Positions 16,729 through 25,211 of a stretch of DNA of 64,000 nucleotides are shown one piece after another. The stretch comes from Alistipes sp. (GTDB taxonomy: Bacteria > Bacteroidota > Bacteroidia > Bacteroidales > Rikenellaceae): positions 62,001 through 126,000 of the forward strand of contig JAHHQM010000002.1 of assembly GCA_020026395.1 (NCBI GenBank), given 5' to 3'. Position 1 is the stretch's first letter. Each line of letters begins with the position of its first letter. The translations under genes were made by a program, and so were the position numbers. The notes beneath the pieces are model-generated. The model saw only the letters and a list, made by a program, of their open reading frames with translations. It was not told the origin of the DNA and ran no database searches.

Positions 16729-17739
16729 ATGATCAGAGAATTTCACAACATCAATCTGAGTCGGCGCAATAGTTTCGGCGTCGATCAGACGGCTCATCGG
16801 CTCATCGAGTTCGATTCGGAGGAGGATCTTCAGAAGATCTTCGAAAACGGAGCGCCGTCCCCGTGGATGGTTCTCAGCGGAGGAAACAACATCCTCTTTA
16901 CGCGCGACTACGAGGGCTTGCTCCTTACGCCCGTTGCCCGCGAAATCCACATCGCGGAAGATCGGGGCGAAGAGGTGACCCTTAGGGTCGATGCGGGTGT
17001 CGAGTGGGACGATCTGGTCGAATGGGCCGTAGCGCACGATTTGTGGGGTTTGGAGAATCTTTCGCTCATCCCCGGCAAGGCGGGCGCCGCTCCCGTGCAG
17101 AACATCGGTGCGTACGGCGCGGAGGCCGCACAGGTCATCCGTCGCGTGCGTGTGTTCCTCACGGACGAATGCCGCATGGTCGAAATTGAGGCCGAAAAGT
17201 GTCATTTCGGTTACCGCGAAAGCATCTTCAAGCACGAATTGCGCGGACGGGCAATCATCACGTCCATAGAAATCGCCCTGCACCGCACACCCACGCCCCA
17301 TTTGGACTACGGTGATGTGCGTCGTGAGGTCGAGAGTCGCGGCGGTGAGACGCTGCGCAACATCCGCGATGCGATCTGCGCGATCCGTCACTCGAAATTA
17401 CCCGATCCCGCCACGACGGGCAATGCGGGCAGTTTCTTCAAGAACCCGATCGTAAGCGCAGCACGTGCCGAGGAGCTCAAGCGCCAATTCCCCGATATGC
17501 CCGTTTACCCGACACCTGTTGAGGGTCAGGTCAAACTGGCGTCCGGCTGGCTGATCGACCAGACGGGACTCAAGGGTTATCACGAAGGCCGTGTCGGCGT
17601 ACACCACCGTCAGGCACTGGTACTGATCAACTTGGGCGGTGCGACGGGTGGCGAGGTCATCCGCTTTGCGCACTCCGTCCAGAAAAAAGTAAAAGCACGT
17701 TTCGGAATCGCAATCGACACCGAAGTCAATATCATATAG
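16729..17739 (+). CDS. murB: UDP-N-acetylmuramate dehydrogenase (MurB)
   Basis: This 336-residue flavoenzyme reduces UDP-N-acetylglucosamine enolpyruvate with NADPH to UDP-N-acetylmuramate, the second step of cytoplasmic peptidoglycan precursor synthesis. The FAD-binding half includes WMVLSGGNNILF near residues 45-56 and the strongly conserved LIPGKAGAAPVQNIGAYG near 112-129. The C-terminal half has the catalytic-serine region GNAGSFFKNP and the closing GEVIRFAHSVQ. Length and motifs fit the E. coli-like type I MurB. It heads a four-gene operon and is followed by tilS after 3 nt. Confidence 0.96.
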   Translation: MIREFHNINLSRRNSFGVDQTAHRLIEFDSEEDLQKIFENGAPSPWMVLSGGNNILFTRDYEGLLLTPVAREIHIAEDRGEEVTLRVDAGVEWDDLVEWAVAHDLWGLENLSLIPGKAGAAPVQNIGAYGAEAAQVIRRVRVFLTDECRMVEIEAEKCHFGYRESIFKHELRGRAIITSIEIALHRTPTPHLDYGDVRREVESRGGETLRNIRDAICAIRHSKLPDPATTGNAGSFFKNPIVSAARAEELKRQFPDMPVYPTPVEGQVKLASGWLIDQTGLKGYHEGRVGVHHRQALVLINLGGATGGEVIRFAHSVQKKVKARFGIAIDTEVNII

Positions 17740-17742
17740 ACC

Positions 17743-19092
17743 ATGGTTTTCAATTTAGAAGAATCGTTTCAGGACTACATCCGCCAGAACGAACTCGCCA
17801 CCCACGACGACAAGATCCTTCTGACCGTGTCGGGAGGTGTCGATTCGATGGTGATGCTCTCGCTGTTCTGCCGTTGCGGCTATCAGGTGGGTGTCGCCCA
17901 CTGTAATTTCCAATTGCGCGGCGAGGAGAGCGAAGAGGACGAGGTACTCGTCGAGCAGCAGGCCGCCCTGCACCACGTGCCGTTCTACAACCGTCGTTTC
18001 GAGACGAAGGCCGAGATGGAACGCACGGGCGAATCGATGGAGATGGCCGCACGCCGTCTGCGTTACACGTGGTTTGCCGAATTGTGCCGCGAAGAGGGGT
18101 ACACGGTGGTGGCCGTGGCGCATCATGCCGACGACTCGATCGAGACGTTTTTCATCAACCTGTTGCGCGGTACGGGATTGCGCGGTCTGACGGGCATCTC
18201 GACCCAGGTCGGACACATCATCCGTCCCCTGATGTTCGCCTCGCGCCACGAGATTTCGGATTATGCCCTTTCGCATCATATTCCCTTCCGTGAGGATTCG
18301 TCAAACCGCTCGACGAAATACCTGCGCAACAAGATCCGTCTGGGACTCATTCCCCGCATCCGCGAGATCAATCCCAAATTCACGTCGCTCATGACGCGCA
18401 ACATCGGCCGACTGACCGATGCCCAACGCTTCATCAACCACGGCATCGAACGTATCATGCAGGAGTCGGTCACGCGTCAGGACGGCATCGACACGATCCA
18501 CATCGACCGCATCGACCCCGATTTCCCGAAAGAATTCGTCATCTACGAGTTGCTCAATTCGATGTACGGATTCAAGGGGGACGTAATCGACTCGCTGTGT
18601 CACGCGCTGGAGCACGAAGCCACGGGACGCCGTTTCTATTCGCGCGAACACGTGGCCTACATCGACCGCGGCAACATCCTCATCACGGACATTGCGGACG
18701 ACGACCCCTGCGAAGTGAAGGTCGAGCACGGTGCCGCCCGCAGTTATTGCGGCAATTCGGTGCTTTTCTACGAGCATTGCGACATTGATACGATCAAGAA
18801 TTTCGGCGTACCCGAGCACATCGCCCAGGTCGATGCCGACTTGTTGAAATACCCCCTGACCCTGCGCCGCTGGCGTGAGGGCGACCGCTTCGTTCCCTTC
18901 GGAATGGAGGGTTCGCAGAAGGTGAGCGACTATCTGATTGACCACAAAATCTCGATGGCCGAGAAACAACGCCAGTTCGTCCTCCTGTCGGGCGATGAGA
19001 TCGTATGGTTGGTCGGCCGCCGCATCGACGACCGCTACCGACTGACGAAGCAGACCGAAAACGTATTGCGCATCACCAAAGAAATCGTCTGA
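17743..19092 (+). CDS. tilS: tRNA(Ile)-lysidine synthase (TilS)
   Basis: This 449-residue enzyme converts C34 of the CAU-anticodon isoleucine tRNA to lysidine using ATP and lysine, so that AUA codons are read as Ile. The N-type ATP-pyrophosphatase loop SGGVDS is at residues 30-35, followed by AHHADDSIETFFINLLRG. The C-terminal TilS substrate-binding domain includes LTLRRWREGDRFVPFGM. It starts 3 nt after murB, and holA starts 2 nt after it, indicating one operon. Confidence 0.95.
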   Translation: MVFNLEESFQDYIRQNELATHDDKILLTVSGGVDSMVMLSLFCRCGYQVGVAHCNFQLRGEESEEDEVLVEQQAALHHVPFYNRRFETKAEMERTGESMEMAARRLRYTWFAELCREEGYTVVAVAHHADDSIETFFINLLRGTGLRGLTGISTQVGHIIRPLMFASRHEISDYALSHHIPFREDSSNRSTKYLRNKIRLGLIPRIREINPKFTSLMTRNIGRLTDAQRFINHGIERIMQESVTRQDGIDTIHIDRIDPDFPKEFVIYELLNSMYGFKGDVIDSLCHALEHEATGRRFYSREHVAYIDRGNILITDIADDDPCEVKVEHGAARSYCGNSVLFYEHCDIDTIKNFGVPEHIAQVDADLLKYPLTLRRWREGDRFVPFGMEGSQKVSDYLIDHKISMAEKQRQFVLLSGDEIVWLVGRRIDDRYRLTKQTENVLRITKEIV

Positions 19093-19094
19093 CG

Positions 19095-20165
19095 ATGGCA
19101 AAATCCACACTCCGTTTCCGCGACTCGGTCACAGCCTACGAACAACTCCGCGCAAAGATCGCCCAGGAGGAATATGCGCCCGTCTATCTTTTGATGGGCG
19201 AGGAACGCTTCTTCATCGACCGTCTCTCCGACCAGCTCGCTTCGAGTGTCCTTTCCGCCGAGGAGCAGGCCTTCAACCAGACGACCGTCTACGGCAAGGA
19301 TTCCGATGCGGGGCAGGTGATCAACCTCTGCCGACAGCTCCCGATGATGGGACGTTTTCAGGTGATCATTGTCCGCGAGGCACAGCAACTGCGTCAGTTG
19401 GACAAACTTTCGCTCTACACCCAGCAACCCTCCCCCACGACCATCCTGGTGTTGTGTCACAAGGACAAAAGCGTGGACAAGCGTTCGGCACTCTACAAGA
19501 GCTGCCGGCAGAAGGGCGTGGTGTTCGAGTCGGTGCGTCCGCGCGATTACGAGATTTCGGCGTGGTTGCAGGAGTTCATCCGCACGGCGGGTTTCTCCAT
19601 CGACCAGAAAGCCATGGCCATGCTGACCGACCACCTCGGAACCGACCTCTCGAAGATCGAAAACGAATTGCGCAAGCTCACCGTATCGCTTCCCGATGGG
19701 CGTCGTCAGATCACCGATCGGGACATCGAGCGCAACATCGGCATCTCGAAGGATTTCAACAACTTCGAGCTTTGTAATGCCGTCCTTAACCGGGACACGG
19801 CACGCGCCCTGATGATTGCCGACCATTTCTCGCGCAATCCGAAGGACAACCCGCTGCTTCTGACCATCATGGCCTTGTTCTCGCAATTCAAGGATCTGTT
19901 TGTGATCAACTATCTGATGTGGATGACGCGTCACCGTCAGAAACCCTTCCCGTCGGATATGGAGCTGATGCGCATCCTCCACAAAAGCAACACGTTTGCC
20001 ATCGACCAGCTGAAAAAAGCCGCGCCCGCATGGCCGAACCGCAAGGTCTTCGAGATCCTGGGGTTGATGCGCGAATACGACGCCAAGAGCAAAGGTGTCG
20101 ATACGGGTGGCGCATCGGACGGAGAGCTGTTGCGCGAATTGCTGTTGAAAATCTTCCTCCTATGA
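19095..20165 (+). CDS. holA: DNA polymerase III subunit delta (HolA)
   Basis: This 356-residue protein is the clamp-loader delta subunit, which opens the sliding clamp. It has the AAA+-like N-terminal region beginning EEYAPVYLLMGEERFFIDRL, the segment LCRQLPMMGRFQVIIVREAQ, and the helical collar domain with GTDLSKIENELRKL. I chose the ATG at 19095, 2 nt after the tilS stop. An upstream in-frame ATG at 19005 would lie inside tilS and adds an Arg-rich, unrelated extension. Its last codons overlap the next gene by 4 nt. Confidence 0.92.
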   Translation: MAKSTLRFRDSVTAYEQLRAKIAQEEYAPVYLLMGEERFFIDRLSDQLASSVLSAEEQAFNQTTVYGKDSDAGQVINLCRQLPMMGRFQVIIVREAQQLRQLDKLSLYTQQPSPTTILVLCHKDKSVDKRSALYKSCRQKGVVFESVRPRDYEISAWLQEFIRTAGFSIDQKAMAMLTDHLGTDLSKIENELRKLTVSLPDGRRQITDRDIERNIGISKDFNNFELCNAVLNRDTARALMIADHFSRNPKDNPLLLTIMALFSQFKDLFVINYLMWMTRHRQKPFPSDMELMRILHKSNTFAIDQLKKAAPAWPNRKVFEILGLMREYDAKSKGVDTGGASDGELLRELLLKIFLL

Positions 20166-20878
20166 CGGAAATGTATGTTTATCAGACACTCCATCTGAGG
20201 TCGGGCCATCCGCGGTTTCTCAAGGAGCACCTCAACCTCCTGCATGAGGATGCCCGTGAACTGTTCAATTGTCCGATTCAGATCTCAGAAGAGAAAATCC
20301 GCCGCGAAATCGACGAAATCGTCACGAAAGAAAAATACCGTTCCGCCGCCACTTCGTTTATCCGCATGGCCTGTTACGAATCGGGGCGCATTGTGCTTAC
20401 GCCCGAGGGTCGTTCGCTCTACGAGGGCTACGCCCTGCGTTCGCTTCATCCCGATGCCGTCACCGTGGACTACAAACTGCCGATGCACGACATGCCCACC
20501 TCCGCCTCGGAAGCCGTCACGGCCGAAGCACGCTACGCGGCACGCATCCGCGGTGCGGAACTCGCCCTGCGCTGCGACCGCAACGGCCACTGCCGATCGA
20601 TCGAGGGGCATCCCGTTGCCGCCATTTACCAAAACCGACTTATCGCGCCCCCCGCACGCCGCAATGTGGAGCGCGACCTGATGTTACGTGCCGCCCGTCA
20701 CCTCGCCCTCACCGTTGCCGAGGTGCATTTTTCGCGTCGGGATCTGCCCCGCTTCGAGGAGGTACTTTGGGCGGATCACCGCGGCATCACCGCACTGGGA
20801 CACATCGACGGACTGCCGCTCATGAGCCTCACGGCCGAGAAGTTGAGTGCCGCCATGGAGTTGCTCGCCCAGGAGTAA
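20162..20878 (+). CDS. Class IV aminotransferase-like protein lacking the PLP lysine
   Basis: This 238-residue protein follows the class IV (BCAT/aminodeoxychorismate lyase) fold by eye. Its C-terminal half aligns with the family through DRNGHCRSIEG, a following short-strand motif ending in APP, and the helix leading to LGHIDGLPL. At the position of the catalytic lysine (five residues before a conserved Tyr, here Tyr125) there is Thr120, and no Lys lies nearby. It therefore should not form the usual PLP Schiff base. It may be a degenerate enzyme or a protein with a non-PLP role. The start at 20162 overlaps holA by 4 nt, and it ends the murB operon. Confidence 0.75.
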   Translation: MTEMYVYQTLHLRSGHPRFLKEHLNLLHEDARELFNCPIQISEEKIRREIDEIVTKEKYRSAATSFIRMACYESGRIVLTPEGRSLYEGYALRSLHPDAVTVDYKLPMHDMPTSASEAVTAEARYAARIRGAELALRCDRNGHCRSIEGHPVAAIYQNRLIAPPARRNVERDLMLRAARHLALTVAEVHFSRRDLPRFEEVLWADHRGITALGHIDGLPLMSLTAEKLSAAMELLAQE

Positions 20879-20928
20879 TGTGGCAAGGTTCTTGATGCAG
20901 GATGGGCACATCTTAAAACATCAAGACC

Positions 20929-21068
20929 ATGGACACCATTCGAAAACCCTATCTTCCCCCCCCCCGATTGAAACGCTGAACATCGAGCTCGGATTCGCAG
21001 GTTCGCTCGACACCCGCCTCGAACCCCTCGTATGGGATTCCGAGGAGACGCTCGGTGCTCATGAATAA
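20929..21068 (+). pseudogene. Small Bacteroidales-type ORF interrupted at a C10 homopolymer
   Basis: An ATG at 20929 opens a frame beginning MDTIRKPYL, which meets ten consecutive C residues at 20956-20965 and then stops after 17 codons. The other frame after the C run reads on as IETLNIELGFAGSLDTRLEP and ends at a natural stop at 21068. One extra C (or two fewer) would restore a 46-residue protein. The restored form resembles the short KP-Y start and acidic C-terminal tail often seen in small Bacteroidales peptides of unknown function. It could be a broken gene, a slippage-controlled gene, or a sequencing error in a homopolymer. Confidence 0.5.
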
Positions 21069-21089
21069 CCCTTAAAAACAATCAAAACC

Positions 21090-21634
21090 ATAAAACGATT
21101 TCAGTTTGTGGCATTGCTTGTTTTGTTGGTACTGACGGCATGCCAAAAGGAGGAGGACGCAACCCCTTCCGAAAAAAGATTCGGTTTAATTTCTCAGCCA
21201 CGCTCAATCCCGCGACCCGCACCACCATCGCGAGGCGCGATTTACAGTGGAACGAGGGCGACGAAGTGACTTTCCTGTGGAACGACCCCGCCGATCCCGC
21301 CTATGCCACGGGACACACCGATCCCCAAAGCGGCGAGATCCGTTTCGAAACGACCGATCTTTCGCCCCTTGCGGGGTCAAGTTCTTCGAATCGGGGCATC
21401 TTCAAGGGCTACATCCCGTTCGGATTCGAGATCGACAAGATCAGCGCCGCCGATGCCATCTGGGAAATCTCGCTTCACGCCGAAGGTCTGGCGCTGATCA
21501 CGGCGCAGGGCAATGCCCTGGGGCGTAAGAACCGCATCGTCTTCCAACCCGCACTCGACAGTTTCACCACCGACGACAACACCCCACCCCTTCAGACCGA
21601 AGGGGTACGGATCTACTACCGCATCCGTCCGTAA
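21090..21634 (+). pseudogene. Decayed fimbrillin-like lipoprotein gene (lost start, frameshift)
   Basis: From 21090 one frame reads a lipoprotein signal (IKRFQFVALLVLLVLTACQK) but begins with ATA where an ATG is expected after a normal spacer. That frame runs out soon after an A6 run at 21172-21177, and the remainder continues in another frame as IRFNFSATLNPATRTT and onward to the stop at 21634. One extra A joins the two frames. The restored ~180-residue protein has the TRT...LQWNEGDEV pattern of the N-terminal domain of fimbrillin-like surface lipoproteins but is shorter than typical members. Two independent lesions suggest a pseudogene. Sequence error at the A run cannot be excluded. Confidence 0.6.
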
Positions 21635-21640
21635 TTTCAC

Positions 21641-21678
21641 CTCTTCCTCCGCCCCGTGGGACGGAGGAAGATTTTTTT
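21641..21678 (+). terminator. Terminator after the decayed lipoprotein gene
   Basis: CTTCCTCCG at 21643-21651 pairs with CGGAGGAAG at 21662-21670, a perfect 9-bp GC-rich stem, followed by a run of seven T. It begins 7 nt after the stop at 21634, so the gene upstream once formed a proper transcription unit. Confidence 0.8.
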
Positions 21679-21755
21679 CGGATTTTCCGAGAAACTTTTC
21701 CTTGCGCACCGCCCCTAAATTCGAGGATTCGTTTCACAAAAAAATCTCTCGAATC

Positions 21756-22337
21756 ATGAAAACCAAAATTTTGATTGTGGCGCTCGCGCTGCTGGCCGTC
21801 GCGTGCCTGTGTCTTGAAAAGCAAGTCGCGGAAAACCGCCGTTTGAAGGAAAACCGACGCGCCCTGATGAGCGAAATTCGAACCACGCGCAACCGCCTCG
21901 GCGAATCCGCGGCCGAGTGCGAACAACTGCGCCTTTCGCACCGCGAATTACGCCGTCTTCGCCACCTCGACGCGCAACGCATCCGCCGATTGGGCATCTC
22001 GCTCCGCCGCGCCCAAAGTCTTGCCCAAAGTGCCACCCGCACCCAAGTTGCGACTGCAACGCCCCTGCGCGACACCGTCATTCTGCGCGACACCATCCGC
22101 GACACGCTCCGCTTTTTCCGTTGGCGGGATCAGTGGGTCAGAATCGACGGACGGATCGACCGCGACTCGGTCTTCTGCGCGGTGGAGAGTATCGACACCC
22201 TGCGCCAGATCGTCCACCGCGTCCCGCGCCGTTTTTTGTTCTTCCGCTGGGGCACGAAAGCCATCCGCCAGCAGATCACCTCGTCAAATCCCCACACCCG
22301 CATCGTTTACACCGAATACCTCAAACTCGGCAAATAA
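21756..22337 (+). CDS. DUF6549-like protein, membrane-anchored coiled coil (i-spanin-like)
   Basis: This 193-residue protein has one N-terminal membrane anchor (about residues 3-20), a long Arg/Glu-rich coiled coil (about 25-95), and a C-terminal basic domain with RFLFFRWGTKAIRQQ and SNPHTRIVYTEYL. It resembles proteins annotated DUF6549 in Bacteroidales phages and mobile elements, and the anchor-plus-coil layout is that of inner-membrane spanins. The ATG at 21756 gives a proper membrane anchor, whereas an upstream in-frame extension overlaps the decayed gene. No holin, endolysin or other phage gene is adjacent, so it seems to be a stranded phage-type gene. Function here is unknown. Confidence 0.65.
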   Translation: MKTKILIVALALLAVACLCLEKQVAENRRLKENRRALMSEIRTTRNRLGESAAECEQLRLSHRELRRLRHLDAQRIRRLGISLRRAQSLAQSATRTQVATATPLRDTVILRDTIRDTLRFFRWRDQWVRIDGRIDRDSVFCAVESIDTLRQIVHRVPRRFLFFRWGTKAIRQQITSSNPHTRIVYTEYLKLGK

Positions 22338-22413
22338 TTCCACGAAAAGGCGAATATCAGCAGTTTGGATGCAGAAAAACGGAGTAGCATGTCCCGTTTT
22401 TCACAAAAATCGC

Positions 22414-22421
22414 TATCTTTG
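22414..22421 (+). promoter_or_regulatory. -7 box placing the coaD transcript start almost at the ATG
   Basis: TATCTTTG matches TAnnTTTG and ends 6 nt before the ATG at 22428. The predicted 5' leader is only about 3 nt. This decides the coaD start, because the in-frame ATGs at 22365 and 22389 lie upstream of the promoter. Confidence 0.6.
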
Positions 22422-22427
22422 TCCATT

Positions 22428-22898
22428 ATGGAACGTATTGCAATATTCCCCGGATCGTTTGATCCCTTCACACGAGGCCACGCCGCCCTCGTCGAGGAGG
22501 CTTTGAACCTCTTCGATCGGGTCATTATCGGCATCGGGAACAACACCGCCAAACAGGGTCTTCTTTCGGTCGAGAACCGTCAGCGACTCATCAACGACGT
22601 CTATCGCGACAACCCGCGCATCGAAGCCCGCATCTACACGGGACTGACGGGCGATTTTGCCGAGGAGACCGGCGCCTGCGCCATCATCCGCGGTGTGCGC
22701 AACACCACCGACTTCGAGTACGAACGCACGATGGAAGCCACCAACCACCGCATCTACCCTTCGATTACGACCGTCATGCTGTTTACCCCCGCCCCCGTTG
22801 CCGACATCGCGTCGTCGACCGTCCGCGAGGTGCTTTCGTTCGGTCGCGAGGTCGATGAGTTCATGCCCGAAGGCATCAGTTTGAAGAATTATTTGTAA
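22428..22898 (+). CDS. coaD: Phosphopantetheine adenylyltransferase (CoaD)
   Basis: This 156-residue enzyme transfers AMP from ATP to 4'-phosphopantetheine to form dephospho-CoA, the penultimate step of coenzyme A synthesis. The nucleotidyltransferase HxGH-type site is in FPGSFDPFTRGHAAL near residues 6-20 (with Thr in place of the first His, as usual in CoaD). The second signature is ASSTVREVLSFG near residues 126-137. Length is typical. The start is set by the family N-terminus MERIAIFPGS and by the promoter 6 nt upstream. Confidence 0.95.
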   Translation: MERIAIFPGSFDPFTRGHAALVEEALNLFDRVIIGIGNNTAKQGLLSVENRQRLINDVYRDNPRIEARIYTGLTGDFAEETGACAIIRGVRNTTDFEYERTMEATNHRIYPSITTVMLFTPAPVADIASSTVREVLSFGREVDEFMPEGISLKNYL

Positions 22899-22951
22899 AA
22901 CCCAAACGCACCTCCTGCGGGAGGCCTTGCATAAAACAATTTTGAAAGATT

Positions 22952-23989
22952 ATGATGGAATTTACCGCCGAAATGATTGCCGGATTTCTCGAAGGAGAGA
23001 TCGTCGGTAATCCCCAAGCCAAAGTACACACCGTGTCCTCGATCGAAGAGGGCAAGGAAGGATCGCTGAGCTATCTGACCAATCCCAAATACGAACCGTT
23101 CATCTACACCACCGGAGCAAGCATCGTGCTGGTCGACAAGACGTTCACCCCGTCCGAGGAACTGCACACCACGCTGATCAAGGTCGAGAATGCCGCCATG
23201 TGCGTCCTGAAACTTCTCGAGATGTACAACGCCGCAAAACCCCGCCGCAAGGGTATTTCGGAGCTTTCGTCGATCTCAAAAGAGGCCGAAGTGGGCGAAG
23301 ACTGCTACGTGGGCGAATTTACGGTCATCGAGCGCGGCGTGAAGGTCGGCAAGAACTGCCAGATCTATCCGCAGGTTTACCTGGGACAGGGCGTTACCGT
23401 GGGTGAGAACACCACGATCTACCCCGGCGTGAAGATCTACGAGGGTTGCCACGTGGGTAACAACTGTATCCTCCACGCAGGCATGGTCATCGGTGCCGAC
23501 GGTTTCGGCTTCATGCCCAAACCCGACGGTACGTTCGACAAAATTCCCCAGCTGGGTAACGTCATCATCGAGGACAACGTCGAGATCGGTGCCAACACCT
23601 GTATCGACCGCGCCAAGACCGATTCGACGATCATCCGCCACGGCGTGAAACTCGACAACCTCATCCAGATCGGCCACAACGTGCAGATCGGTGCCAACAC
23701 CGTATCGTCGGCACAGACGGGTATCGCCGGCACGTCGAAGGTCGGTGCAAACTGCTTCCTCGCGGGTCAGGTCGGTATTGCCGACCACGTGACGATCGGC
23801 GATCGCGTGAAGATCGGTTCGAAGTCGGGTATCGACAAGAACGTGCCCGACGACGAGATCCGTTTCGGTTATCCCGCACTGGCAGGTATCAAATACCACC
23901 GTGCCGCCGCCGTATTCAAGGATCTGCCCGACATGGCTCGCGAGATCCGCGCGCTGAAAAAGGAAATTGAAGACCTTAAAAACAAATAA
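22952..23989 (+). CDS. lpxD: UDP-3-O-(3-hydroxyacyl)glucosamine N-acyltransferase (LpxD)
   Basis: This 345-residue enzyme adds the N-linked hydroxyacyl chain in lipid A synthesis. It has the N-terminal uridine-binding domain (about 1-100), a left-handed beta-helix of hexapeptide repeats (about 105-310), and a C-terminal helix. The catalytic histidine is His242 in LIQIGHNVQIG, and the LpxD motif GADGFGFMPKPDG precedes it. Translation may start at 22952 or at the next ATG (22955). The TlpA-like lipoprotein gene starts 3 nt after its stop. Its presence indicates a lipid A-containing outer membrane. Confidence 0.95.
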   Translation: MMEFTAEMIAGFLEGEIVGNPQAKVHTVSSIEEGKEGSLSYLTNPKYEPFIYTTGASIVLVDKTFTPSEELHTTLIKVENAAMCVLKLLEMYNAAKPRRKGISELSSISKEAEVGEDCYVGEFTVIERGVKVGKNCQIYPQVYLGQGVTVGENTTIYPGVKIYEGCHVGNNCILHAGMVIGADGFGFMPKPDGTFDKIPQLGNVIIEDNVEIGANTCIDRAKTDSTIIRHGVKLDNLIQIGHNVQIGANTVSSAQTGIAGTSKVGANCFLAGQVGIADHVTIGDRVKIGSKSGIDKNVPDDEIRFGYPALAGIKYHRAAAVFKDLPDMAREIRALKKEIEDLKNK

Positions 23990-23992
23990 ACC

Positions 23993-25045
23993 ATGAAAAA
24001 AATCATTTTTGCAGCCGCTGTTGCCGCACTGCTCTACGGATGTGCAGGCGCCCCCAATGCCTATACCTTCAAGGGTACGGTCGAAAATCCCGACGGCAAA
24101 CTCTTCATCCTCACGAATCAGGGCGTAGCCATTGATTCGACCGTTGTGAAGGATGGCCAGTTCCAGTTCAAGGGACTTGTCGAGGAGAACGATGTCTATT
24201 TCCTGACCGATTCGCAGGATCGCCGTCAGTTGAACGTACTGGCTCAGTTCTTCTTCGAGCCGGGTACGATGACCCTCGAGAAGGTCGGTGACGCCTATCA
24301 GGTAAGCGGTACCAAGTCCAACGACAAGAGCAACGCCTTAAGCGCCGAAATCAACAAGCTCTACACGGACTATCAGAAGCCCGAAACGACCGACGAGCAG
24401 AAGGAGGAGATCCTTGCCAAGGTCGATGAGCTCCAGAAAAAAGCCATCGACGAGAACCGCGACAACCTGTTGGGTGTCGTTCTTTTTCAGAACGAGGCAC
24501 TCGAGTACAGCGCCACGGATATTTTGGCCGAGATTAAGAAATTCACGCCCGAAATCCAGCAGTCGGCAACCATGATCCGCCTCAAAGAGACGGCCGAAAA
24601 GATGCTCAAGAGCGAGATCGGCCAGCCCTATATGGATATGGCACAGCCCGACAAGGACGGTAAGATGATTTCGCTGAAATCGGTCATCGAAACCGAGGGT
24701 AACAAATATGTCCTTCTGGACTTCTGGGCATCGTGGTGCGGTCCCTGCCGTGGCGAGATTCCCTACCTGGTAGAGACCTACAAGGAGTTCCACAAGAAGG
24801 GCTTCGAGATCTACGGCGTATCGCTCGACGAGAAAGCCGAATCGTGGCAGAAAGTCATCACCGACAAGGAGATGAACTGGATCAACGTCAGCGATCTGAA
24901 GGCTTGGAAGAACGAGGGCGCACAGCAGTATGCCGTAATGTCGATCCCCGCCAACTTCCTGATCGACTGCGCAACGGGCAAGATCGTTGCCAAGAACCTG
25001 CGCGGTGAAGACCTCGCAAAACAACTCGGCGAATTGCTGAAATAA
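23993..25045 (+). CDS. TlpA/ResA-like thioredoxin lipoprotein with DUF4369 domain
   Basis: This 350-residue protein has a lipoprotein signal with lipobox LYGC (Cys17), then a DUF4369-type beta-rich domain (YTFKGTVENPDGKLFILTNQG), a helical linker, and a C-terminal thioredoxin domain. The active site WCGPC has Cys249 and Cys252, preceded by LLDFWAS. A cis-Pro follows in MSIPANFLID. It probably reduces disulfides of periplasmic proteins or cytochrome c apoproteins (the family role), acting at the membrane. It follows lpxD by 3 nt and is closed by a terminator. Confidence 0.9.
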   Translation: MKKIIFAAAVAALLYGCAGAPNAYTFKGTVENPDGKLFILTNQGVAIDSTVVKDGQFQFKGLVEENDVYFLTDSQDRRQLNVLAQFFFEPGTMTLEKVGDAYQVSGTKSNDKSNALSAEINKLYTDYQKPETTDEQKEEILAKVDELQKKAIDENRDNLLGVVLFQNEALEYSATDILAEIKKFTPEIQQSATMIRLKETAEKMLKSEIGQPYMDMAQPDKDGKMISLKSVIETEGNKYVLLDFWASWCGPCRGEIPYLVETYKEFHKKGFEIYGVSLDEKAESWQKVITDKEMNWINVSDLKAWKNEGAQQYAVMSIPANFLIDCATGKIVAKNLRGEDLAKQLGELLK

Positions 25046-25065
25046 TTTCGCTTCAAGCGATCTGA

Positions 25066-25097
25066 AAAAGGCTTCCGTTCTTGGGAGCCTTTTTTAT
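25066..25097 (+). terminator. Terminator after lpxD and the TlpA-like gene
   Basis: AAAAAGGCTTCC pairs with GGGAGCCTTTTT (one G-T pair) around a 6-nt loop, followed by T residues. It lies about 20 nt after the stop at 25045. Confidence 0.85.
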
Positions 25098-25211
25098 TTG
25101 CCCGCGGCCGAAATATCGCCGCCCCGCCACGGATATTTGTTTCCCGCGGGCAGAATTCTTGGAGATCTCGCAGAATTTTCCGAATATTGCACCACCAAAC
25201 CATCCCGCATC

